From Hymenobacter sp. APR13 (lineage in GTDB: Bacteria; Bacteroidota; Bacteroidia; Cytophagales; Hymenobacteraceae): 64,000 bases of DNA. This document shows positions 24,253-31,254 of this stretch, one piece after another (position 1 is the first letter of the stretch; every line of letters begins with the position of its first letter). A program made the translations under genes and the position numbers. Under the pieces are notes generated by a model. The model did not search any database. It saw nothing but the letters and a program-made list of their open reading frames with translations, and was not told the origin of the DNA. Location of the stretch: positions 124,001 to 188,000 of the forward strand of contig NZ_CP006587.1 of NCBI RefSeq assembly GCF_000737515.1, in the 5' to 3' direction.

Positions 24253-25065
24253 TTACAGCAACGTCACCGCCTCCGTAGCGCGGAGCTGCTGCACCAGGGC
24301 GGCGCAGGCTTTTTCGGGGCGGGAGTGGCGCATGAAGGTTTCGCCCATCAGAAAGCCGCGGTAGCCCACGGCGCGCAGGGCTTCGATGTCGGCGGCGGTG
24401 CTCAGGCCGCTTTCGGTCACCTTCACGTACTCGTCGGGAATGCGCTGGGCCAGCTCGCCGGACGTATCGAGGCTGACCGAGAAGTCGTGCAGGTTGCGGT
24501 TGTTCACGCCCACCAGGCTCACGGCGTCGGGGTGCAGGGTTTTATCGAGTTCCTCGGCGTTGTGGATTTCCAGCAGCACTTCCATCCCCAGACTTTTGGC
24601 CAGGCGGCCCAGGCGCAGCACTTCCTCGCCGCTGAGCACGGCCGCAATCAGCAGTACGGCGTCGGCCCCGAGGCTCTTGGCTTCGATGATCTGGTACTCG
24701 TCCACCACGAAATCCTTGCGCAGGATGGGGCAGAAATTAAAGCGCCGGGCCGTGGTCAGGTCCTCGTTCTTGCCGCCGAAAAACTCCGTATCCGTCAGCA
24801 CCGACAGCGCCGAAGCGCCAGCCTGCATATAGCCCAGCGTGGTGCGCTCCACCGGCGCGTGGGCGTTGATGATGCCCTTGCTGGGTGACTTGCGCTTGAA
24901 CTCGGCGATGATGCCGCTCAAATCGTCGCGCAGCAGGTAGCGGCGCAGGCTTAGCGGCTGGGCCGGCATGTAGAAGCTTTGCTCCAGCAATTTCACCGGC
25001 ACCAGGCTCTGGCGGGTGGCTACTTCCTGGCGCTTGTGGGCAATGATGGTATCGAGAATGGTCAT
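24253..25065 (-). CDS. trpC: Indole-3-glycerol phosphate synthase
   Basis: 270 residues, monofunctional. It closes the indole ring from carboxyphenylaminodeoxyribulose phosphate. The start TILDTIIAHKRQEVA is typical; catalytic residues lie in IIAEFKRKSPSKG, VLTDTEFFGG, PILRKDFVVDEYQI and LVGVNNRNLHDFSVSLDTS. The phosphate site ESGLSTAADI and GFLMGETFMR are present. Complete and unremarkable. Confidence 0.96.
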   Translation of the reverse strand: MTILDTIIAHKRQEVATRQSLVPVKLLEQSFYMPAQPLSLRRYLLRDDLSGIIAEFKRKSPSKGIINAHAPVERTTLGYMQAGASALSVLTDTEFFGGKNEDLTTARRFNFCPILRKDFVVDEYQIIEAKSLGADAVLLIAAVLSGEEVLRLGRLAKSLGMEVLLEIHNAEELDKTLHPDAVSLVGVNNRNLHDFSVSLDTSGELAQRIPDEYVKVTESGLSTAADIEALRAVGYRGFLMGETFMRHSRPEKACAALVQQLRATEAVTLL

Positions 25066-25119
25066 TTTTTTGAGCTGTTAGCTATTAGTTGTTGACTGAT
25101 AGCTGTTTCGAAAATCGTG

Positions 25120-25221
25120 TGTCATCCTGAGCGGAGCGAAGGACCTTATGCAGTCAGCACGAAGCATAACAACAAGGGTCGTTCTGATTTGATAAGGTCC
25201 TTCGCTCCGCTCAGGATGACA
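25120..25221. repeat. Long inverted repeat, family A (copy 10)
   Basis: Perfect 30-bp arms (25120-25149 and 25192-25221), between trpD and trpC. The inner ends lack the CACG part of the other family A copies. Confidence 0.93.
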
Positions 25222-25238
25222 GGACCTGTTTATTGGGG

Positions 25239-26231
25239 TCAGATAGCCGCCACCAACTCCCGTAGCGCCTGGCGGGCGCGGCCGGAGTCGAGCGACTCGC
25301 GGGCGGCGGCCAGGCTGTCGGCGAAGCTGAAGGTGGGTTCCAGGCAGCCGATGGCCAGGGCCGCGTTGGCCGTTACCACGTCGCGCTGGGCACGGGTGGC
25401 GCGGCCTTCCAGCACATCCACAAAGATGGCGGCCGATTCGGCGGCGGTGCGGCCGCCGGCCAGCTCCTCGGGCTGGTTCAGGGTCAGGCCCAGGTCGGCG
25501 GCCGATACCACCCGCTCGCCCTCAGGTGTGGCCAGCTTGGCGGCGGCCGTCAGCGAGAGTTCATCATAGCCATCCAGGGCGTGCACCACGGCGTAGCGGG
25601 TGTCGGTTTGCTGGAGCAGGTAGTGGTAGAGGCGCAGCAGCTCCAGGCTGAAGGTGCCCGCCACCTGAAACTTCGGCCGCGCGGGGTTCACCAGCGGGCC
25701 CAGAATGTTGAAGAACGTGCGCACGCCCAGCTCCCGGCGCACCGGCCCGGCGTGGCGCATGGCTGGGTGGAAGGCCGGCGCGTGCAGAAAGCAGATGCCG
25801 GCCCGCTCCAGCTGCCGCTGCAGCACGTCGTTGCCCACCCCAAACTCCACGCCCAGCTGCTGCAGCACATCCGAAGACCCGCACACCGACGACACCCCAA
25901 TGTTGCCATGCTTAGTGACCTTGTAGCCGGCCCCAGCCACCACAAAACAGGCCAGCGTGCTGATATTGAGCGTGTCCTTGCCGTCGCCGCCGGTGCCCAC
26001 AATGTCCACCGTGTCGCGGGTGCCCAGCTCCGGGTCGCGACTGAGGCTCAGCAGGGCCTCGCGGAAGCCCGCCAGCTCCGGTACCGAAATAGGCCGCATC
26101 CGGTAGACGCTCATGAAGGCCGCCATTTCCGCCGCGTTGGCCTCGCCCTGTCCAATGCGCAACATGGCTTCCAGCGCCTCAGGGTGAGTCAGCAGCTGCT
26201 GGTCGAATAGTTTATTCAGAATCTGTTTCAC
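25239..26231 (-). CDS. trpD: Anthranilate phosphoribosyltransferase
   Basis: 330 residues from a GTG start at 26231 (VKQILNKLFDQQLLTHPEA). It transfers the phosphoribosyl group to anthranilate. Motifs: DIVGTGGDGKDTLNIST for PRPP, KHGNIGVSSVCGSSDVLQQLG, and HPAMRHAGPVRRELGVRTFFNILGPL(V)NP. An ATG further upstream at 26297 would place residues coded by the family C repeat at the N-terminus and is unlikely. Separate from trpG, as in many Bacteroidota. Confidence 0.94.
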   Translation of the reverse strand: MKQILNKLFDQQLLTHPEALEAMLRIGQGEANAAEMAAFMSVYRMRPISVPELAGFREALLSLSRDPELGTRDTVDIVGTGGDGKDTLNISTLACFVVAGAGYKVTKHGNIGVSSVCGSSDVLQQLGVEFGVGNDVLQRQLERAGICFLHAPAFHPAMRHAGPVRRELGVRTFFNILGPLVNPARPKFQVAGTFSLELLRLYHYLLQQTDTRYAVVHALDGYDELSLTAAAKLATPEGERVVSAADLGLTLNQPEELAGGRTAAESAAIFVDVLEGRATRAQRDVVTANAALAIGCLEPTFSFADSLAAARESLDSGRARQALRELVAAI

Positions 26232-26285
26232 AATCAGACCGCCACGAAGGCGGGTTTGGGGGAATTGGGTGGGTAATTGTCGGAG

Positions 26286-26384
26286 GTAGAGACGCAATAT
26301 TTTGCGTCTCCCTGCGTGCTGATGTTGTTAGCTCCGCGCTACTATTGTCGTTCAACGACGAGACGCAAAATATTGCGTCTCTAC
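26286..26384. repeat. Inverted repeat, family C (copy 4)
   Basis: Perfect 25-bp arms (26286-26310 and 26360-26384), beginning GTAGAGACGCAATATTTTGC. The core aatatttt differs from other family C copies in both arms together. It lies between trpG and trpD. Confidence 0.93.
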
Positions 26385-26395
26385 ATTCAGCCTGT

Positions 26396-26962
26396 TCAGC
26401 TCAGCCAGTTGCGCAGCATCTGGTGGCCGTGCTCGGTGAGGATAGATTCGGGGTGGAACTGCACGCCACGCACATCATACTCCCGGTGGCGGAAGGCCAG
26501 TACCTGACCGTCGGCATCGAGGGCGGTGACTTCCAGCTCGGCGGGCACGCTCTCGGGGCGCACGCTCCAGCTGTGGTAGCGGCCTACTTTAAAGGTGTCG
26601 GGCAGGCCCCCGAACAGCTTGTCGGCGGCGGTGAGGTGGGCGTCGGTGGCTAGGCCGTGGAGCACCTGGGGCAGGTTGTACAGCTCCCCGCCGAAGCTCT
26701 CGGCTAGGCCCTGGTGGCCTAGGCACACGCCCAGAATCCGTTTGGTAGGCGCGTAGCGGCGGATGATTTCGGGCATCAGGCCTGCTTCCGAAGGCACGCC
26801 GGGGCCGGGCGACAGCAGCACCGCGTCGTAGGCGGCCACGTCGTCCACGGCCAGCTTGTCGTTACGAATCACGGTTACGTTGCTGGTATGCCCCAGCTCC
26901 CGCAGCACCTGCACGAGGTTGTAGGTAAAGGAGTCGTAGTTGTCGAGAACGAGGATGTTCAT
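26396..26962 (-). CDS. trpG: Anthranilate synthase, glutamine amidotransferase subunit
   Basis: 188 residues of a class I glutamine amidotransferase. It supplies ammonia to TrpE. Start ILVLDNYDSFTYNLVQ, oxyanion region LSPGPGVPSEAG, Cys nucleophile in ILGVCLGHQGLAE, and the His-Glu pair in VQFHPESILTEHG. Complete. In some bacteria the same subunit serves PabB as well; no pabB lies in this window. Confidence 0.95.
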   Translation of the reverse strand: MNILVLDNYDSFTYNLVQVLRELGHTSNVTVIRNDKLAVDDVAAYDAVLLSPGPGVPSEAGLMPEIIRRYAPTKRILGVCLGHQGLAESFGGELYNLPQVLHGLATDAHLTAADKLFGGLPDTFKVGRYHSWSVRPESVPAELEVTALDADGQVLAFRHREYDVRGVQFHPESILTEHGHQMLRNWLS

Positions 26963-26991
26963 TGGGGTGGTCCTGAGTATCTATTATAAAC

Positions 26992-27097
26992 GTCATGCTG
27001 AGCGAAGGCGCAGCCGTAGCCGAAGCATCTCTACCTCTGACTAATCAACTACTGTTGCAACGAAGCGGTAGAGATGCTTCGACAAGCTCAGCATGAC
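26992..27097. repeat. Imperfect inverted repeat, family B (copy 11)
   Basis: The left arm (26992-27035) carries the gaaggcgcagccgtagc module, while the right arm (27067-27097) has the short ttgtc form; the outer GTCATGCTGAGC and inner GAAGCATCTCTACC still pair. It lies between trpE and trpG. Confidence 0.85.
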
Positions 27098-27109
27098 CGT
27101 CATCACTAC

Positions 27110-28525
27110 TTAAATAGCTTCTGCGGCCTGCAGCGCCTTGCGCAGGGCGGCCAGCTTGTGGTGCACTTCGTTGAGTTCGGAATTGATGTCGGAGGCGGCT
27201 ACCACGCCGGCGCCAGCCTGGAAGTAGAGTTGATTGGTGGTGCTCAGGAAGGAGCGGATCATGATGGCGTGGTTGAAGTCGCCGTTGAAGCCGAGGTGGC
27301 CGATGGCGCCGCCGTAGTAGCCGCGGGCAGTCGGTTCCAGGCTATCAATAAGCTGCATGGCGCGGTGCTTGGGCGCGCCCGAGAGCGTGCCGGCCGGGAA
27401 TGTATCGGCCACCACCTGCAGGGAGTTGGTGCCGGCAGCCAGGGTGGCATTCACCTCGCTCACCAGGTGAATCACGTGCGAGTAGAACTGGATTTCGCGG
27501 AAGGTTTTCACCCGCACGTTGTCGCCGTGGCGGGCCAGGTCGTTGCGGGCCAGGTCCACCAGCATCACGTGCTCGGCGTTTTCCTTGGGGTCGTCGGCCA
27601 GCTTCTGGGCCAGGGCGGCGTCCTCGGCGTCGTGGCCAGTGCGGCGGAAGGTACCCGCAATCGGGAACAGGCTGGCCTCGCGGCCCTGAATGCGCACCTG
27701 CGCCTCCGGCGACGACCCGAAAATCTTGAAGGAGCCGTAATCGAAATAGAACAGGTAGGGCGAGGGGTTGATGGAGCGCAGCGCCCGGTACACATTGAAC
27801 TCATCGCCCGAAAAGCCTTGCTGAAAGCGGCGCGACAGCACAATCTGAAACACATCGCCCCGCAGGCAGTGCTGCTGGCCCTGCGCCAGCACCTTGAGGA
27901 ACTCCTCGTCGGTCTGGTTGGTCTGCTCCTCCCCTTCCGTCCGGAACTTGAAATCCGGCAGCGAGGGGTTGCGGATCAGGTTCACCAGCTTCGTCAGCCC
28001 GTCCTCGTCCACCTCCTGGCCCTGCAGCGTGTGCTCGAACACGTACAGCTCATTGCGGAAGTGGTTGATGGCAATGACGTAGCGGTAAGTGCCGTACAGG
28101 ATATCCGGAATCTGGCCGGCGGGTTGCTTGTCGGGGTTGAGCGTGAGGTCCTCAAAGGCCTGCACCGCCTCGTAGCCCAGATACCCGAACAGCCCGCCCG
28201 TAATGAAATCGTGGCCGGTATCTTCGGTCTGGAAGCTGGCCGCAAAGGCCTGCAGGCGGGCCAGAGCCGCGCGGGGCGAGTCCAGCGTCTCGGTTTCGGT
28301 GGTATCGTCGGGCAGCGTGAGGGTCAGCTCCCGGCCGCGCAGCTCAAAGCGGGCCAGCGGGTCGAAGGCGAGGTAGCTGAATGCATTCTGTTGGCCGTGG
28401 TAGTCAGAGCTTTCCAGCAGCAGGCAGTTGTCGTACCGGTCGCGCAGGCGCAGGTAGAGGCTCACGGGCGTTACGGTGTCGGCCAGAACGCGCAGGTGGC
28501 GGGTGGTGAGCTGGTAGGTTTGCAT
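27110..28525 (-). CDS. trpE: Anthranilate synthase component I
   Basis: 471 residues. It turns chorismate into anthranilate with ammonia from TrpG. The start at 28525 (MQTYQLTTRHLRVLADTVTPVSLYLRLRD) is preferred to an ATG 48 bases upstream. The Trp feedback motif LLLESS is present near residue 35. The catalytic part has GDVFQIVLSRRF, NPSPYLFYFDYG, AGTFRRTG, LVDLARNDLAR, GTLSGAPKHRAMQLI and GAGVVAASDINSE. First gene of the trp operon, preceded by a Trp-rich leader and terminator, so it should respond to both feedback inhibition and attenuation. Confidence 0.96.
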   Translation of the reverse strand: MQTYQLTTRHLRVLADTVTPVSLYLRLRDRYDNCLLLESSDYHGQQNAFSYLAFDPLARFELRGRELTLTLPDDTTETETLDSPRAALARLQAFAASFQTEDTGHDFITGGLFGYLGYEAVQAFEDLTLNPDKQPAGQIPDILYGTYRYVIAINHFRNELYVFEHTLQGQEVDEDGLTKLVNLIRNPSLPDFKFRTEGEEQTNQTDEEFLKVLAQGQQHCLRGDVFQIVLSRRFQQGFSGDEFNVYRALRSINPSPYLFYFDYGSFKIFGSSPEAQVRIQGREASLFPIAGTFRRTGHDAEDAALAQKLADDPKENAEHVMLVDLARNDLARHGDNVRVKTFREIQFYSHVIHLVSEVNATLAAGTNSLQVVADTFPAGTLSGAPKHRAMQLIDSLEPTARGYYGGAIGHLGFNGDFNHAIMIRSFLSTTNQLYFQAGAGVVAASDINSELNEVHHKLAALRKALQAAEAI

Positions 28526-28571
28526 GAGCGGGGCTGGTTGTGGTGGTAGAGGTGAGCCAGCACCGGGCAAC

Positions 28572-28600
28572 AAAAAAAGCCCGGCGGGCGGCCGGGCTTT
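28572..28600 (-). terminator. trp attenuator terminator
   Basis: Minus strand AAAGCCCGGC and GCCGGGCTTT form a perfect 10-bp stem with a 5-nt loop and T7. It ends 46 bases before trpE. The segment CCCGGCCG in its 5' arm (28589-28596) can instead pair at seven of eight positions with CGGACGGG in the leader (28653-28660). Confidence 0.85.
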
Positions 28601-28633
28601 CTGTAGAGTCGTTGCGAAGAAAAGAATTCGATT

Positions 28634-28711
28634 CTAACGCACGCACAGGTTGTCCCGTCCGGAATTTCCGTAGGGCCACCACCAGGCTTGCTGCGTCGTC
28701 GAAAAAATCAT
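28634..28711 (-). CDS. trpL: trp leader peptide
   Basis: A 25-codon ORF (start MIFSTTQQAWWWPYGN, stop TAG at 28634) with three consecutive Trp codons at positions 10-12. It starts about 33 bases after a well-formed promoter and ends 34 bases before the terminator. The possible antiterminator segment lies at codons 18-20, downstream of the Trp codons, where a ribosome stalled for Trp-tRNA would leave it free. This is the classical layout of a trp attenuator. Translation is inferred from the layout. Confidence 0.88.
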   Translation of the reverse strand: MIFSTTQQAWWWPYGNSGRDNLCVR

Positions 28712-28743
28712 GGTTCAGAGAGTAATCAGGGGCTTGAACGCCA

Positions 28744-28779
28744 CAAAGGTACTTGAGGTTCGTTAGCGCGCAAGCAAAA
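28744..28779 (-). promoter_or_regulatory. trp operon promoter
   Basis: Minus strand TACCTTTG (28744-28751) is a perfect TAnnTTTG -7 box. TTG (28771-28773, in TTTTGCTTG) lies 19 bases upstream as the -33 box. The spacing to the leader ATG at 28711 fits a short 5' UTR. Confidence 0.75.
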
Positions 28780-28882
28780 TATTCGGCAGGCCATTGAAAT
28801 CTTTCCACCAGCAGCGGCCAACTGCCCCCAATCTGTTAACCCGCTGCCAGCCGTTTGGGCCCGGCACCGGCCAATACCGCGT

Positions 28883-30304
28883 CTACTCCTTCACAAGAGC
28901 CTGTGTGCCCGATTTGTGGCCGCCCGACACGCGCAGGAAGTACGTGCCGCGGGCCAGGCCGCTCACGTTCACCGAGTCGCCGGAGCGCACTTTGTCTTTC
29001 AGCACCACCCGGCCGGTGGCGTCGAGCACCTCCAGCCGCGCCTCCCGCAAACCCGTGGGCAGCTCCACGCGCAGCTGGTTTTTGGCGGGCATCGGGTAGG
29101 CGCTGAAGGCCAGATGCGCTGTGTTGCCTTTCGTGCTCAGTGGCGCTGCCGGCGCGTTTAGCCACTGATACGCCGCCGAAAACTCCCGCTTCCAGAACCA
29201 CTCGGCATGCTGCCCGTCAGCTTTGGGGTTGAAGCTGAGGTTGGCGGCCGGCACGCCGCCGCGGGCCAGCGAATCGCGCATGGCCTGCATCAGCGGCACC
29301 ATCGTCTGGCTTTCCTGGGTGCCGCTCACGAAGTAGAACCGCGTGGCCGGGTTGGCCGGGTGCTGGCGCAGGTACTGAAACAAGGGTGCCTGCGCAAACC
29401 AGAAGGCCGGCGAAAACACGCCCACCTTGCTGTACACCTGCGGATACTTCAGGGCCGCGTAGGTGGAAATCAGCCCGCCCATGCTGCTGCCCGCAATGCC
29501 CGTGTACTCGCGGCCGGTGAGGGTGCGGTAGTTCTGGTCGATGTAGGGCTTGAGCGTCTGGGCCATGAAATCCACGTACTGGTCGCCCTGGCCGCCGCCG
29601 TACTGCGGGTTGTTCCACGGCGACATTTCATTGAGCCGGTCGTTGCCACCGTTGTCCACGGCCACCACGATAGAGCCGGTGGCATCCAGGCCCTGCTGCT
29701 GCAGCTGGCTCAGGGTTTCGTCTACGCCCCACTCGCCCGAGAAACTGGTGCAGGCGTCGAACACGTTCTGGCCGTCGTGCATATACAGGACAGGGTAGCG
29801 CTTGGCCGGGGCCGTGGCGTAGTCGTTGGGCAAATACACCCACACCCGGCGCGTGCGGCCCAGCTGCGGCATCTGGAATGTGGTGCTGATAACCCGCACG
29901 TTGGGCTGCAGGGCCGTGCTCTGGCAGCTGCCGCCCCCGCTGCCCTGGTCTTTCCAGGCGGCCACCTGCAGGTCGACGGTAGCCGGGCCGCTGCCAATGG
30001 TGTAGCGCCGGTTACCGATGTCGTTGAACTGCACGTCGGCTTCCACCGTAGCCCAGGAACCACGCGTGAACTTGAACTCGATGGTACCCGTGACGGTAGC
30101 CGGCAGCGTCAGCTGGTAGGTGCCGTCGGGGTTGCGGCTAAAGGTATGAGCCGCACTGCTTGGGCTCCAGTTATTGACGGTGCCAGCCAGATATAGCGTG
30201 GCCGCTGCGGGCGTGGCAGTAGGTACGCTGGTCAGGCGCAGGGTAGTCTGGGCCTGCGCCCCTCCGCAGAGGCACAGCAGGGCAGCCAGTAAAGCATGTT
30301 TCAT
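28883..30304 (-). CDS. Secreted esterase (CE1-like) with T9SS sorting domain
   Basis: 473 residues. Signal peptide MKHALLAALLCLCGGAQAQ; the start at 30304 sets it at the N-terminus. Residues about 25-115 form a starch-binding-like or E-set domain (YLAGTVNNWSPSS, TYQLTLPATVTGTIEFKFTRGSW). The alpha/beta-hydrolase part has VYLPNDY, LYMHDGQNVFDA, the Ser nucleophile in GIAGSSMGGLIS and a late His in GQHAEW, as in Fes/CE1 esterases. The C-terminus (AYPMPAKNQLRVELP ... GTYFLRVSGG) is a type A sorting domain, so the enzyme is exported by T9SS. The substrate is not clear; an ester on a polysaccharide is plausible. Confidence 0.85.
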   Translation of the reverse strand: MKHALLAALLCLCGGAQAQTTLRLTSVPTATPAAATLYLAGTVNNWSPSSAAHTFSRNPDGTYQLTLPATVTGTIEFKFTRGSWATVEADVQFNDIGNRRYTIGSGPATVDLQVAAWKDQGSGGGSCQSTALQPNVRVISTTFQMPQLGRTRRVWVYLPNDYATAPAKRYPVLYMHDGQNVFDACTSFSGEWGVDETLSQLQQQGLDATGSIVVAVDNGGNDRLNEMSPWNNPQYGGGQGDQYVDFMAQTLKPYIDQNYRTLTGREYTGIAGSSMGGLISTYAALKYPQVYSKVGVFSPAFWFAQAPLFQYLRQHPANPATRFYFVSGTQESQTMVPLMQAMRDSLARGGVPAANLSFNPKADGQHAEWFWKREFSAAYQWLNAPAAPLSTKGNTAHLAFSAYPMPAKNQLRVELPTGLREARLEVLDATGRVVLKDKVRSGDSVNVSGLARGTYFLRVSGGHKSGTQALVKE

Positions 30305-31254
30305 ATAGGTAAACGGCAATGAGTGTTAGCTCACCAGGCAAGCCCGACGAAGAAAAGACAATAATACGACTTAGCAGTTTTGATCAGCCAGACACTCTAC
30401 CTGCACCCTGTCTTGCGCATTTTTTAGCTGTATTTTTCCGGGAAACAGCCAACGCATGTCATCCACCAAAGTCGATTGCCAGCAAGTAACTGCCAAACCC
30501 AGAACCGGGAAAATGACCGGCGTGTCAAACTGAACTGGCTACTATCTAACTCGACATAAGGCCCCTAGGATATATACAAAAAAATGGACCGGTCAATACA
30601 AAATTTGAGACGTTAGGATTGATTCTTTATTGACTTCCGAGACTGACGACACAAATAACCAATCCACCCATATTAGCGCGCTCTTTTGGAAGTACCCTTA
30701 TTTGCAGCTACCCTTTCACTATAAAACCACAGTACAATAAGCAGTACCCCCCACAGCCAAGGGGCCAAAAGCTTCATAACTACGAATATACTTTGCTCTG
30801 ACAACTCGTAAAGGCAATTAAATATAAAGTCAATACAGCATCACAACACAGCAACCGAGCGTTAGCTGCATCGCCTGATTATTATAGCACTGCGGAGTGC
30901 CTAGGCTACCAAATCAGCACTTTAGCATGTGCTTACTCACCTGATATTAGGCGCAGCAAAAGCATCTTGTCTCAACAGTCTTTTTGCTGCTTGGTTTGCC
31001 AGCAACCGCTTTCAACCATAGTCCAATTATCATTATACCTCTTTGCTTTGGCCGGCACGTTGTAAATGTGGGATTTCCGCCTTTAACTTGCGAAGTTTTT
31101 TAACAGTAATGAGGCGGCTAATCCTCTCTGAAAGTGCATCGGAAGGCAGTACTTACTCACTGCACAACTAGCACGGCGGATGTTGCGGCTACCTTGTCAA
31201 TTCCCACTCCGGAGACATCCGGAAAAACCCATTCCAACCCCTAATACTTTTCCC
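30305..31254. other. 950-bp non-coding stretch before susC
   Basis: More AT-rich than the flanks, with no convincing ORF, RNA or long hairpin. It must hold promoters for the divergent esterase and SusC genes; I could not fix them. TACCTTGT at 31190-31197 is a weak -7 candidate (six of eight) for susC. Confidence 0.5.

Noticed and set aside
26232..26297. Upstream ATG start for trpD
   Set aside because: The extra residues are coded by the right part of a spacer and a repeat arm; homologues begin near the GTG at 26231.
8233..27097. CRISPR array made of the repeated GTCATCCTGAGC units
   Set aside because: The copies are kilobases apart in single gaps, are inverted pairs rather than direct repeats, and no cas gene is present.
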